From contig JAFEDR010000011.1 in the NCBI GenBank assembly GCA_018241525.1, positions 124,001 to 188,000 on the forward strand: 64,000 nucleotides of DNA, given 5' to 3'. How positions within the stretch are numbered: position 1 is the stretch's first letter; each line of letters begins with the position of its first letter. A program made the position numbers and the translations under genes. Positions 1-9,129 of this stretch are shown here, piece by piece. The notes under the pieces were generated by a model, which was given only the letters and a program-made list of their open reading frames with translations, was not told the origin of the DNA and did not search any database. The DNA comes from Pseudomonadota bacterium. Its GTDB lineage: Bacteria; Pseudomonadota; Gammaproteobacteria; Steroidobacterales; Steroidobacteraceae.

Positions 1-812
1 CGCTCGCCGTCGCCGCCTCCCTCGGCCTCGCCACGACCGCGCTCGCCGACCCGCCGGCGGCGACCGCGACGAAGCCCGATCCCGCGCTCGCGGCCGCGAT
101 CGCGAGCAGCGGGCGCGATGCGCGCTTCATCGCCCGCGACAGCGCGCGCCACCCGCTCGAGGAACTGACGTTCTTCGGCCTCAAGCCGCAGATGACCGTG
201 GTCGAGCTGTGGCCGGGCGGCGGCTATTGGACCGAGATCCTCGGCCCCTACCTCAAGAAGGAAGGGCGCTACTTCGTCGCGTTGCCCTCGCCCGGCAACG
301 CCGAGGAGGACTCGGGCGTCACCCGCTGGCGCGCCAAGGTGGCGGCGCAGCAGGAGCGCCTCGGCACGATCCACGAGACCACGCTCGGTCCCGGCCACTT
401 CGAGATCGCGCCGGCCGGCAGCGCCGACCTCGTGCTGACCTTCCGCAACATCCACAACTGGATGGAGGCGGGCTACGCCGAGGACGTCATGGCGGCCGCC
501 TACAAGGCGCTGAAGCCGGGCGGCATCCTCGGCATCGAGGGCCATCGCGGCCGCACCGACAAGCCGCAGGACCCGAAGGCGGAGGACGGCTACGTGCGCG
601 AGGACTATGCGATCGCGCTCGCCAAGAAGGCCGGCTTCGAGCTGGCCGGCTCCTCGGAGATCGACGCGAACCCGAAGGACACCAAGGACTGGCCGAAGGG
701 CGTGTGGACGCTGCCGCCGACGCTGGAGATGGGCGACAAGGACCGCGCCAAGTACCTCGCGATCGGCGAGGCCGACAATTTCGTGCTGAAGTTCAGAAAG
801 CCCGCGCGCTGA
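1..812 (+). CDS. Exported SAM-methyltransferase-like protein, 5' end outside window
   Basis: The reading frame is open from the left edge (first full codon at 3) to TGA at 810-812, so the start lies outside. The first visible residues are a hydrophobic Ala/Leu run ending in an ALA-D signal-peptidase-like site, followed by a Pro/Ala linker and a class I methyltransferase-like domain. A motif-I-like strand (VVELWPGGGYWTE) and a downstream LKPGG loop are visible, as in the COG4798-type 'predicted methyltransferases'. The C-terminus reads KFRKPAR. A full-length paralogue lies at 49464-50372 with the same motifs and the same tail. An exported SAM enzyme is odd because SAM is cytoplasmic, so the real activity is unknown. 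It converges on the TonB-dependent receptor. Confidence 0.85.
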   Translation, partial: LAVAASLGLATTALADPPAATATKPDPALAAAIASSGRDARFIARDSARHPLEELTFFGLKPQMTVVELWPGGGYWTEILGPYLKKEGRYFVALPSPGNAEEDSGVTRWRAKVAAQQERLGTIHETTLGPGHFEIAPAGSADLVLTFRNIHNWMEAGYAEDVMAAAYKALKPGGILGIEGHRGRTDKPQDPKAEDGYVREDYAIALAKKAGFELAGSSEIDANPKDTKDWPKGVWTLPPTLEMGDKDRAKYLAIGEADNFVLKFRKPAR

Positions 813-882
813 GCGCACGGCGGGCCGCGGGAAGGATTCCCGGCCGGACAACCGCGCGGCGGCTGCCCGGCCGGGACGTTGA

Positions 883-3291
883 TCAGAACTTCTGCGAGAC
901 CGACAGCCCGAAGGTGCGCGGCTGGTTGGTCAGGTAGCCGACGCGGGCGCGGCGGCCGCGCTCGACGTCGAGCGACAGGTGCGCGCTCTCGTCGGTCACG
1001 TTGTTCACGAACGCAGCCAACTCGGTGTTGCCCGCCCGGAACCCGGTCCGGAAGTTCACGATGTGGTAGGCATCGAGCTCGGGGTTGAACGAGAAGCTGC
1101 TGATCGTCGGATTGCCGAACGCGAAGAACAGCGACGACGGCACCGTGCCGTAGCCCGGCTGCTCGTCACCCACCGAACGCCACGACGCGCCGACGTACTG
1201 GCCGGTCGCCACCGCAAAGTAGTCCCACGTGCCGTGGATCGCGCCCGGCAGCGTGAAGCCGACGCTGGCGGCCGCCTGCAGCTTCGGTGAGGTCGCGAGG
1301 CGGTTGCCGCTGACGAGGCCCGGGATCGGGGCACCCGAGGAGTCGGTGACCGTCGACTGCAGCGTCGCATCGGCGTACGTCGCCGTCAGGCTGAAGTCCC
1401 AGTTCTGGGTCGGCCGCGCGAAGAGCTCGGCCTCGAGGCCCTGGCTGCGCGCCTTCGGCACGTTGAACACGACGCGCGAGGAGCAGCTGCCGGCATCGAC
1501 CGGCACCTGCAGGTCCTTGATGTCCGTGTAGAACGCCGACACGTTGAAGGTCACGCGGCGATCGAGGAAGCGCATCTTCGCGCCAAGCTCATAGTTCCAC
1601 GCACCCTCGTTGTTCCAGGTCGGGTGGCCGCTGTAGCTCGACAGGTCGGAGGGCGAGCAGATGGTCGCGTTCAGCGGGTCGTTGATGCCGCCGAGCCGGA
1701 AGCCCTTCGACGCCTGCAGGTTCAGGCGCACGTCGGAGGTCACGTCCCACGACAGGATGCCGCGCGGTGCCGCGCCGCTCGCGCGCACCGAGCCGGGCAC
1801 CGGGCCCTGCGGCACGGCGAACAGGCCGCCGAACACCAGCGTACGGTTCTCGTCGTAGGAGTAGACGCGCGCGCCGGCGGTCGCCGCCCAGACGTCGTTG
1901 AGGTGCCAGGTGGCCTCGGCAAAGGCCGCGATCTGCTCGAAGCTGTAGTGCAGGTTCGAGTAGAACGGCTCGTCGACCGGCGCGCCGTTGCCCGGGCCTG
2001 AGACGCCGGTGATGCAGGCCTGCGTCGGCGTCGGGCCGCACAGCAGGCGCGCGGCGATGGCATCGTAGCCCGGCGTCGGCAGGTCCTGGCCGTAGGCCTT
2101 GCGGTAGTGCTCGTAGTAGGCGCCGACCAGCCAGTCGACGGTCTGCTTGCCCTGCGAACCGACGCGGATTTCCTGGCTGAAGGACTGCAGGTCGGTGTGG
2201 TCGAGCAGCGGCGAGCTGGTGCGGATGTCGGCCGAGGTGCCGCCGAACTGGTACGTCACGCTGCCGGTCAGCTGCGTGGCGTCGCGCGTGACCAGCACGT
2301 CGCGGTTCAGGAACGAGGTGATCGAGGTCAGCGCCGCCGGGCCGAAGTCATAGACGATCTTGACGTCGCCGAGGCGGAAGTTGTCGTTGATGCCCTCGCG
2401 CAGCTGCCGGTACTGCGTCCGGTCGCCGAGCGGCACGGCCGGCTCGGTCGTCGTGTACGGGTTGCCGAGGATGTTGTAGACGTCGGTGCGCGGGAAGCCG
2501 TCGGTCTGCAGGTCCTGGTAGACGAAGCGCGGCGTGATGGTCAGCTGGTCGTTCGGCTTCCAGGTGACCGCGACGCGCGCGCCCGACTTCGTGCCGCGGT
2601 TGACGTTGTTGTCCACCGAGCCGTTCGGGCCGTAGGCCTTGATGAAGCCCGGGATCCAGTCCTGGTAGGCGACGATGCGCGCCGCGGCGTTGTCGCCCAG
2701 CGGGAAGTTGATCGCGCCCTTGGCGTCGCCGCCGACGCCGCCGCCGGAGACCTTGCTGAGGTCGAGCTGGTAGGAGCCCTCGGTGAGGCCGAGCTTCGGC
2801 TGCGACGTGATGTAGCGAACGGTGCCCGTCTCGGAGCCCGAGCCGAAGATCGTGCCCTGCGGGCCGCGCAGCACCTCGACGCGCTCCAGGTCATAGAGGT
2901 CGAGGTCCGGCGTGAACAGCGCGACCGCGATCGAGCTCTCGTCGAGGTACATGCCGACCGCCGGCTTCACGCCCGGCTGGTCGCGGATGACCTGGCCGGC
3001 GCTGATGCCGCGGATCGCGACCTGGCTCTGGCCCGGGCCGAGGTCGGTGATGATCAGGCCCGAGACGTTGCGCGACAGGTCGACGATGTTCTGCGCGCCG
3101 CTCGAGCGGATCTGCTCCTCGGTCACCGCGGCAACCGAGAACGGCACCTTCTGCAGCGACACCTCGCGCTTCTGCGCGGTGACGACGATCTCCTCGAGCA
3201 GCCCCTTGTCTTCGGCGGCGGCCACTGCGCTCGTGGCGAGCGCCCCGGCCACGGCAAGAGTGAGGAGCGGATGACGGTAGTTCTGCGACAT
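883..3291 (-). CDS. TonB-dependent outer-membrane receptor
   Basis: 802 residues. A signal peptide (about 1-26, ending AVAAA) precedes a TonB-box-like EEIVVTAQKR segment (33-42), a plug domain with RGPQGTIFG (142-150) and a long beta-barrel ending in aromatic Phe (SVSQKF), typical for insertion by BAM. The family imports scarce ligands (siderophores, vitamin B12, glycans, other large compounds) using TonB energy. This plug/TonB-box style is the large 'TonB-dependent receptor' group common in sphingomonads and steroid- or polymer-degrading Gammaproteobacteria, so iron need not be the ligand. No substrate can be read from the neighbours. The gene lies 138 nt downstream of the sensor kinase on the same strand, and the AT-richer gap probably holds its own promoter. 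Start ATG is preceded by GGGGG. Confidence 0.93.
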   Translation of the reverse strand: MSQNYRHPLLTLAVAGALATSAVAAAEDKGLLEEIVVTAQKREVSLQKVPFSVAAVTEEQIRSSGAQNIVDLSRNVSGLIITDLGPGQSQVAIRGISAGQVIRDQPGVKPAVGMYLDESSIAVALFTPDLDLYDLERVEVLRGPQGTIFGSGSETGTVRYITSQPKLGLTEGSYQLDLSKVSGGGVGGDAKGAINFPLGDNAAARIVAYQDWIPGFIKAYGPNGSVDNNVNRGTKSGARVAVTWKPNDQLTITPRFVYQDLQTDGFPRTDVYNILGNPYTTTEPAVPLGDRTQYRQLREGINDNFRLGDVKIVYDFGPAALTSITSFLNRDVLVTRDATQLTGSVTYQFGGTSADIRTSSPLLDHTDLQSFSQEIRVGSQGKQTVDWLVGAYYEHYRKAYGQDLPTPGYDAIAARLLCGPTPTQACITGVSGPGNGAPVDEPFYSNLHYSFEQIAAFAEATWHLNDVWAATAGARVYSYDENRTLVFGGLFAVPQGPVPGSVRASGAAPRGILSWDVTSDVRLNLQASKGFRLGGINDPLNATICSPSDLSSYSGHPTWNNEGAWNYELGAKMRFLDRRVTFNVSAFYTDIKDLQVPVDAGSCSSRVVFNVPKARSQGLEAELFARPTQNWDFSLTATYADATLQSTVTDSSGAPIPGLVSGNRLATSPKLQAAASVGFTLPGAIHGTWDYFAVATGQYVGASWRSVGDEQPGYGTVPSSLFFAFGNPTISSFSFNPELDAYHIVNFRTGFRAGNTELAAFVNNVTDESAHLSLDVERGRRARVGYLTNQPRTFGLSVSQKF

Positions 3292-3429
3292 GGGACCCCC
3301 AGCGGTTCGAATTCGGCCGGGTGCTGTTGCTGAACTCGCACCCGTAAGTGTTGCGAGTATGTCTAATTCAGGGGGTTAAGCGCAAATATTACAGTTGCTT
3401 TTCTGCTACAGCCGTCCGCCAGGACCGCC
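3292..3429 (-). promoter_or_regulatory. AT-richer leader of the TonB-dependent receptor gene
   Basis: This 138-nt gap between the kinase stop and the receptor start is conspicuously AT-richer than its surroundings, especially about 3340-3400 (reading GTAATATTTGCGC on the minus strand). It therefore probably contains the receptor promoter. I cannot assign a convincing -35/-10 pair. A GGGGG tract lies just before the ATG and may serve as ribosome-binding site. Confidence 0.35.
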
Positions 3430-4785
3430 TCAGGCCGTGGCGGCCGGCAGCGTCAGCGTGACCTCGAGACCGCCGCCCGTCGCGTTGCGCGCGCTCGCCG
3501 AGCCGCGGTGGGCCGCGAACACCCTTGCGGTGATCGCGAGTCCGATGCCGTCGCCGCCGCTTTCGCGGGTTCGGGACTCGGCGACGCGGTGGAACGGCTC
3601 GAAGATCCGCTGCAGCTCCTCCGCCGGCACGCCCGGACCGCGATCGCGGACGCGCACCACGATCGCCTCGGCGGTGGCCTCGAGCCGGATCTCGACCGCG
3701 GTGCCGACCGCGGTGTAGCGAACCGCATTGCGGACGACGTTCTCGATGGCACTCGCGAGCCAGTCGCCGTGGCCGCGGACGCGCGCCGCGGCGGGCGGCG
3801 GTTGCCAGTCGATCGTGACACCGCGGCCCTGGGCCTCGAAGGCGGCGTCCCGGGCGATCGCGTCGACGAGCTCGGCCACGTCGAGGTCGTCGGCGAGGTC
3901 GGCTCGACCGGCGGCATCGAGCCGCGACAGGTGCAGCACCTGGCCGATCAGCCGGTCGAGCCGCTCGATCTCGGTCTCGAGCCGGTCGAGCTCGCGCCCC
4001 GCGTCGCTGCCGGGCTGGCGCGCGAGACCGACCGCGACGCGCATCCGCGCGAGCGGGGAGCGCAGTTCGTGCGACACGTCGCGCAGCAGCTGCTCGCGCG
4101 CCTTCACGAGCTCGCGCAGCCGCCCAGCCATCGCGTCGAAGTCCCGTGCCAGCGTGCCGAGCTCGTCGCCGCGACCGCTGACGCCGGCCGCGACCCGCGC
4201 GTCGAGGTTGCCGCCGGCGAGATCGCGGGTCGCGGCGCCGAGCGCGCGCACCGGGCGGGTGATCGAGCGCGTCAGCAGCCAGCTCGCGGTGCCGGTCACG
4301 GCGAGCGCCAAGAGCAGCACGCCGATGCGAGCCTCGGGCACGGCGCTCAGCAGGCCGAAGGGCCGGTGCGGCGGCAGCACCAGCACGCCGAAGTGGCGCC
4401 CGTCCGGGGCGACGAGCTGTGGCAGCGGCCGCGCCGGGACCACCTCGAGGCCGGGCACGTCCGGCAAGCCGCCGCGCGGGGCGTGCAGCAGCCGGCCGAC
4501 GTGCGGCGGCAGCGGGCGGCCGAGGAGTTCGCGGCCCTCCTCGTCGACGACCAGCACGCGCACCTCGGGTCCGTGGGTCGGGCCGTGGGTCAGCCACTCG
4601 CGAAGGCCCGGCTCGCCGCCCTCGGCGAGCGCTCGCGCCGCCTCGTGCGTGAGTTCGGCGGCGCCGCGCGGCAGGTCCTCGCCGCGCTCGGCGAGCACCA
4701 GGTACGTGAGGCCGGCGGTGCCGCCGACGATCAGCACCATCACCGCCCAGAACGACAGGAAGATCCGGCCGTAGAGGCTGTTCAC
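3430..4785 (-). CDS. Two-component sensor histidine kinase, CpxA-like
   Basis: 451 residues from a GTG start that overlaps the regulator stop by 4 nt (GTGA). TM1 is about 8-32, followed by a Pro-rich periplasmic domain, TM2 about 153-172, a HAMP linker, and an H-box LLRDVSHELRSPLARMR with phospho-acceptor His239. An N-box (IENVVRNAVRYT), G1 (RDRGPGVP) and G2 (GDGIGLAIT) form the ATPase. The layout and H-box are those of CpxA/EnvZ-type kinases. Position directly after an OmpR-family regulator, with a divergent Spy/CpxP-like gene, supports an envelope-stress role. Expected action: autophosphorylation and phosphotransfer to the 4782-5513 product, possibly with phosphatase activity. The signal sensed is inferred only. 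Confidence 0.93.
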   Translation of the reverse strand: MNSLYGRIFLSFWAVMVLIVGGTAGLTYLVLAERGEDLPRGAAELTHEAARALAEGGEPGLREWLTHGPTHGPEVRVLVVDEEGRELLGRPLPPHVGRLLHAPRGGLPDVPGLEVVPARPLPQLVAPDGRHFGVLVLPPHRPFGLLSAVPEARIGVLLLALAVTGTASWLLTRSITRPVRALGAATRDLAGGNLDARVAAGVSGRGDELGTLARDFDAMAGRLRELVKAREQLLRDVSHELRSPLARMRVAVGLARQPGSDAGRELDRLETEIERLDRLIGQVLHLSRLDAAGRADLADDLDVAELVDAIARDAAFEAQGRGVTIDWQPPPAAARVRGHGDWLASAIENVVRNAVRYTAVGTAVEIRLEATAEAIVVRVRDRGPGVPAEELQRIFEPFHRVAESRTRESGGDGIGLAITARVFAAHRGSASARNATGGGLEVTLTLPAATA

Positions 4786-5513
4786 GGCGTGGTGGCGTCG
4801 TCCGGCCGCGTCAGCAGGTAGCCCGCGCCGCGGATGCCGCGGATCTCGAGCTCGGCCTCGGCGCCGAGGCCGAGCTTGCGCCGCAGGTTGCTGACATGGG
4901 TGTCGACGCTGCGGTCGTAGAGCTCGAGCTTGCGGCCGAGCGCCTGCTCGGTCAGCGTCTCGCGGCTCGCGATGCGCCCGGCGCCGCGCAGCAGCACCTC
5001 GAGCACGCGGAACTCGGCACCGGTGAGTTCGACGGATGCGCCGCGCATCGTCGCGCGGTGGCGCGACGGATCGAGGCGCAGCGGACCGAGCGTCAGCGGC
5101 TCGTGCGTCGTGCGCGGGTCGCTGACACGCCGCAGCACCGCGCGCATGCGCGCGACCAGCTCGCGCGGGTTGAAGGGCTTGGCGAGGTAGTCGTCCGCCC
5201 CGAGCTCGAGCCCGACGATGCGGTCGACGTCGTCGCCGCGCGCCGTCAGCATCAGCACCGGCGGCGCGGACTCGCGCGCGCGCAGCGCGCGCAGCACGTC
5301 GAGGCCGTTCCGGCCGGGCAGCATCACGTCCAGCACGATGAGGTCGGGGCGCCGCTCGCCGCCCGGTTCGACGAGCCGCTCGAGCGCGACGCCGCCGTCG
5401 TGGAAGACCGCCACGTCGAAGCCCTCGCGGCCCAGGTACTCCGACAGCATCGCGGTCAGTTCCCGGTCGTCGTCGACCAGCAGGATCCTGGGCGTGGGCG
5501 CGGTCACCGTCAT
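4782..5513 (-). CDS. OmpR/CpxR-family response regulator
   Basis: 243 residues. The receiver domain has the acidic pocket LLVDDD (12-16), phospho-acceptor Asp62 (IVLDVMLPG), the Thr of MLTARG and Lys112 (AKPFNP). A linker leads to a C-terminal winged-helix DNA-binding domain (RDP...LTGAEFRVLEVLL, SVDTHVSNLRRKLG, IRGAGYLL) of the OmpR/PhoB type. The ATG at 5511-5513 is chosen because translation further upstream would run out of the receiver into non-coding sequence. It is co-transcribed and translationally coupled with the kinase (GTGA overlap). A tandem CTTTGC repeat 50-80 nt upstream may be its own binding site and would also control the divergent Spy-like gene. Confidence 0.95.
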   Translation of the reverse strand: MTVTAPTPRILLVDDDRELTAMLSEYLGREGFDVAVFHDGGVALERLVEPGGERRPDLIVLDVMLPGRNGLDVLRALRARESAPPVLMLTARGDDVDRIVGLELGADDYLAKPFNPRELVARMRAVLRRVSDPRTTHEPLTLGPLRLDPSRHRATMRGASVELTGAEFRVLEVLLRGAGRIASRETLTEQALGRKLELYDRSVDTHVSNLRRKLGLGAEAELEIRGIRGAGYLLTRPDDATTP

Positions 5514-5563
5514 GGCCGCATGGTGCCGCCGGGGCGCCCCGGCTGTCATCTGCGGGCCCGGCA

Positions 5564-5590
5564 CTTGACGAAACTTTGCGCCTGCTTTGC
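5564..5590. promoter_or_regulatory. Tandem CTTTGC repeats, candidate CpxR-like binding site
   Basis: Between the divergent regulator and Spy-like genes, CTTTGC occurs at 5574-5579 and 5585-5590, exactly 11 bp apart, with a weaker copy CTTGAC at 5564-5569. On the minus strand this reads GCAAAG-N5-GCAAAG, resembling the CpxR box GTAAA-N5-GTAAA (direct repeats on one helix face). Position and periodicity support an OmpR-family operator. Binding itself is inference. Confidence 0.45.
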
Positions 5591-5672
5591 CACGAGCCAT
5601 CACTCCTCTACGGACCCGGCGCGCAGCCTCTGCGGCCGGGGCCCCGCCGGGCCCGATGACCAGGAGCCGACC

Positions 5673-6209
5673 ATGGAACGCAGACGATGGCTTGCGACGC
5701 TCGCCGGCGTCGGCGCCGCGATCATCCTCGGCGGCGTAGCCTACGCCGCCACGCTCGCCGCCGAGCCGCCCGCGCCGGCCGCCGGCCGACCTCCCGGCCT
5801 GCTGCTGTCGGGGCTGATGCCGCACGCACTGCTCGGCCACCTCGCCGACGAGCTCGCCCTCACGCCCGAGCAGCGCCAGACGATCCATGGCTTCTTCGAG
5901 CAGGCGCGGCCCGACTTCGAGCGGCTGCACGCCGAGCTGCGCGCGAACTCGGAGAAGCTGCTGGCGACGGCGCCGGACGATCCGGCGTACCAGACGGTCG
6001 TGGCGAGCACCAGCCAGGCGGCCGCCGACCTGGCCTCGCAGTTCGTGCTCGAGGCAAGCCAGCTGCGCGCTCAGGTCCACAGCGTGCTGACGCCCGGACA
6101 GCGCGCGAAGCTCGTGACGCTGCAGGCGCGCCTCCAGGCCCAGGCCGCCGCGCGCGGTTCGCACGGTCACGGTCCGTGGGGATCGCCGCCGGTCGCACCG
6201 AACCCCTGA
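5673..6209 (+). CDS. Spy/CpxP-like periplasmic protein
   Basis: 178 residues. The start ATG at 5673 has a GGAG ribosome site 6-7 nt upstream. The basic N-terminus MERRRW is followed by a hydrophobic helix (about 8-26, ending VAYA), a signal peptide or anchor. The mature part is helical with two LTPxQ-type motifs (LALTPEQRQTI and VLTPGQRAKL), the hallmark of the Spy/CpxP/CnrX fold. The tail is His/Gly/Pro-rich. The family comprises periplasmic chaperones or stress-sensor inhibitors. Its divergent position beside a CpxRA-like pair matches the E. coli cpxP arrangement, so it probably reports to or is induced by that system. A metal-binding role (His-rich tail) is possible but unproven. Confidence 0.82.
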   Translation: MERRRWLATLAGVGAAIILGGVAYAATLAAEPPAPAAGRPPGLLLSGLMPHALLGHLADELALTPEQRQTIHGFFEQARPDFERLHAELRANSEKLLATAPDDPAYQTVVASTSQAAADLASQFVLEASQLRAQVHSVLTPGQRAKLVTLQARLQAQAAARGSHGHGPWGSPPVAPNP

Positions 6210-6236
6210 GCGGCGCGCGGCCGACGCCGCGCCGCC

Positions 6237-6866
6237 TCAGCCGGCGCGGCGCTCGGCGCGTACGTGCTCGACGTAGCGCCACAGGTACCAGCTCGCCGTG
6301 GTTCGATAGGGCGCCCAGCGTTCGCCGTAGCGGGCGAGCCATTGCGGCTTCGGCTGCCGGCGCTTGCCGTGCAGCAGCCGGAAGCCCTCGCGGATGCCGA
6401 AGTCGCCGACCGGCAAGATGTCCGGCCGGTTCAGCGTGAACATCAGGATCATCTCGGCGGTCCAGCGGCCGACACCGCGCACCTCGCAGAGGCGCTCGAT
6501 GACCGCCTCGTCGTCGAGCCGCGCGATCGTGCGCCGGTCGGGCACGGTGCCGTCGAGGGTGCGGGCCGCGACGTCGCGCATCGCGAGCGCCTTGGCCCGC
6601 GACAGACCGACGCCGCGCAGCGTCGCCTCGGAGGTCGCCGCGAGCTCGGCCGGCGTCGGATAGCGCCCGCCCGCGTACAGCGCGCGGAAGCGGCCGAGGA
6701 TCGCCGCCGCCGCGTTGCCGTGCACCTGCTGGTGCGCGATCGCCGACAGCAGCGCCTCGAACGGCGCACCGCGGCCACGCTTGATGCCGCACGGGCCGAC
6801 CAGCGCGATCGCGCGGGCGAGCCGCTCGTCCTGGCGCGCGAGCGCCTCGACCACGGCCGGCGTCAC
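6237..6866 (-). CDS. AlkA-like DNA-3-methyladenine glycosylase (HhH-GPD)
   Basis: 209 residues, short and lacking the N-terminal domain of E. coli AlkA. The helix-hairpin-helix is at about 127-145 (LCEVRGVGRWTAEMI) and the catalytic Asp is D155 in ILPVGDFGIREG, as in the HhH-GPD superfamily. The core helices before it (ALLSAIAHQQV) fit AlkA/Mag1-type enzymes. It should excise alkylated purines from DNA, giving an abasic site for base-excision repair. The gene ends 27 nt from the Spy-like gene (convergent) and starts just left of the rho stop codon on the same strand. A second alkylation-damage gene (ATL type) is at 27121-27483. Confidence 0.9.
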   Translation of the reverse strand: MTPAVVEALARQDERLARAIALVGPCGIKRGRGAPFEALLSAIAHQQVHGNAAAAILGRFRALYAGGRYPTPAELAATSEATLRGVGLSRAKALAMRDVAARTLDGTVPDRRTIARLDDEAVIERLCEVRGVGRWTAEMILMFTLNRPDILPVGDFGIREGFRLLHGKRRQPKPQWLARYGERWAPYRTTASWYLWRYVEHVRAERRAG

Positions 6867-6882
6867 GGCGCGCGCCCGGCGG

Positions 6883-8139
<1,257 letters not shown>

Positions 8140-8336
8140 CGAGCGGCGCACGCCCTCGAGCTCGGCCATCGAGATAATTCCGACGTCGTCGGCGTCCGGG
8201 AAGTCCTCGGGCGGGCCCTGGTCGCGGGGTCCGCGCCAGTTCGGGTCGCGATTACCGTCGGCGTTGCCGCGGTGGCCGCCGTGCTTCTGGCCGCCGCCCT
8301 TCGGCCGGTTCCGGCCGGGGCTGCCGAGATAGCCCC

Positions 8337-8666
8337 TCACAGGTGGCTGTCCAGGAAGGCCGCCAGCTGCGAGCGGGTGACGGCACCGACCTTCTGCGCC
8401 TCGACGGTGCCGTTCTTGAACAGGATCAGCGTCGGGATGCCGCGGATGCCGTACTTGGGCGGCGTGGCCGGGTTCTCGTCGATGTTGATCTTGGCGATGC
8501 TGAGGCGGTCGCCGTAGTCCGTCGCGATCTCGTCGAGGATCGGGGCGATCATCTTGCACGGACCGCACCACTCGGCCCAGAAGTCGAGAAGCACGGGCTT
8601 TTCAGCCTTGAGCACGTCGCGATCGAAGTTCGCATCGCTGGTGTGAATGATGTTTGGGCCGCTCAC
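8337..8666 (-). CDS. trxA: Thioredoxin 1
   Basis: 109 residues, the usual length. Active site WCGPCK with Cys34/Cys37, the cis-Pro loop ([13 protein letters not shown]) and the C-terminal amphipathic helix are all present. The GTG start is supported by AGGAGG about 9 nt upstream. It reduces protein disulfides in the cytoplasm using thioredoxin reductase/NADPH. It is located immediately before rho and divergent from the RhlB-type helicase, the same order as in E. coli (rhlB, trxA, rho). The stop codon overlaps a possible GTG start of an extended Rho. Confidence 0.97.
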   Translation of the reverse strand: MSGPNIIHTSDANFDRDVLKAEKPVLLDFWAEWCGPCKMIAPILDEIATDYGDRLSIAKINIDENPATPPKYGIRGIPTLILFKNGTVEAQKVGAVTRSQLAAFLDSHL

Positions 8667-8695
8667 GCGGGTTGTCCTCCTGAGGAACGGATATG

Positions 8696-8714
8696 CCGAA
8701 AAGTGGGTTTTCGG
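8696..8714. repeat. Inverted repeat in the trxA leader
   Basis: CCGAAAA and TTTTCGG form a perfect 7-bp stem with loop GTGGG, 30-48 nt upstream of the trxA GTG. It may be an RNA hairpin in the leader or a regulator site. It lacks a U-run long enough to call it a terminator. Confidence 0.4.
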
Positions 8715-8974
8715 GCGGTTGGGATGCCGGAAGGGCGTTGGGGTGTGGTGAGGTCGAAAGGAAGCGGTTTGGGGTAACGGATTTCGGGCTCAGGCGCTCA
8801 GCGCCGGGCCCAGATTGGCGTCGCCGGAATCACCGGCCGTGACGGCGCGTTCGCGTTGCGGCAAAATGCGCGCTTCTGGGAGGCAACCGTCCCTAGGCGG
8901 GAAGCGGTGCTCCTCGGGGGATCCGTTCGCGGGTAGCCAGATTCTCCGGATGAAGGCTCGGTGAGCCTGAAGTT

Positions 8975-9005
8975 AAGACCCGTAAAAGACCCGGTTCGAG
9001 AACCG
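8975..9005. repeat. Direct repeat followed by palindrome upstream of rhlB
   Basis: AAGACCCG occurs twice with an 11-bp period (8975 and 8986). The second copy runs into the perfect palindrome CGGTTC-GA-GAACCG (8992-9005). This is compatible with a transcription-factor operator in front of the helicase gene; no known regulator consensus is recognised. Confidence 0.35.
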
Positions 9006-9129
9006 ATCTAGTGGACCTTGGGACCTGAATGGGTACGGCAGGGCTGCCGAATGAGGCGATGTTTTATCCGGTCCACGGTTGCTTTGCAAGTTTTCCCGCC
9101 GCCGTGAACCCCAGCCAAATGTGACATCC

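Larger units (their letters stand above)
8667..9129. other. 463-nt divergent intergenic region trxA / rhlB
   Basis: No gene is seen. It must carry the divergent promoters, although no convincing -35/-10 pair stands out. It contains three notable structures: an inverted repeat CCGAAAA-N5-TTTTCGG at 8696-8714 in the trxA leader; an 11-bp-period direct repeat AAGACCCG at 8975-8982 and 8986-8993; and a palindrome CGGTTC-GA-GAACCG at 8992-9005. No tRNA fold or small ORF could be supported. Confidence 0.6.

Noticed and set aside
813..882. TCCCGGCCGG ... CCGGCCGGGA inverted repeat between the convergent methyltransferase and TonB-receptor genes as a terminator
   Set aside because: The loop is long (about 18-20 nt) and no T-run follows on either strand, so intrinsic termination is not supported.
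8985..9010. GGTTCGAGAACC resembling a tRNA T-arm
   Set aside because: No acceptor, D or anticodon stems can be drawn around it; it is better described as a palindrome.
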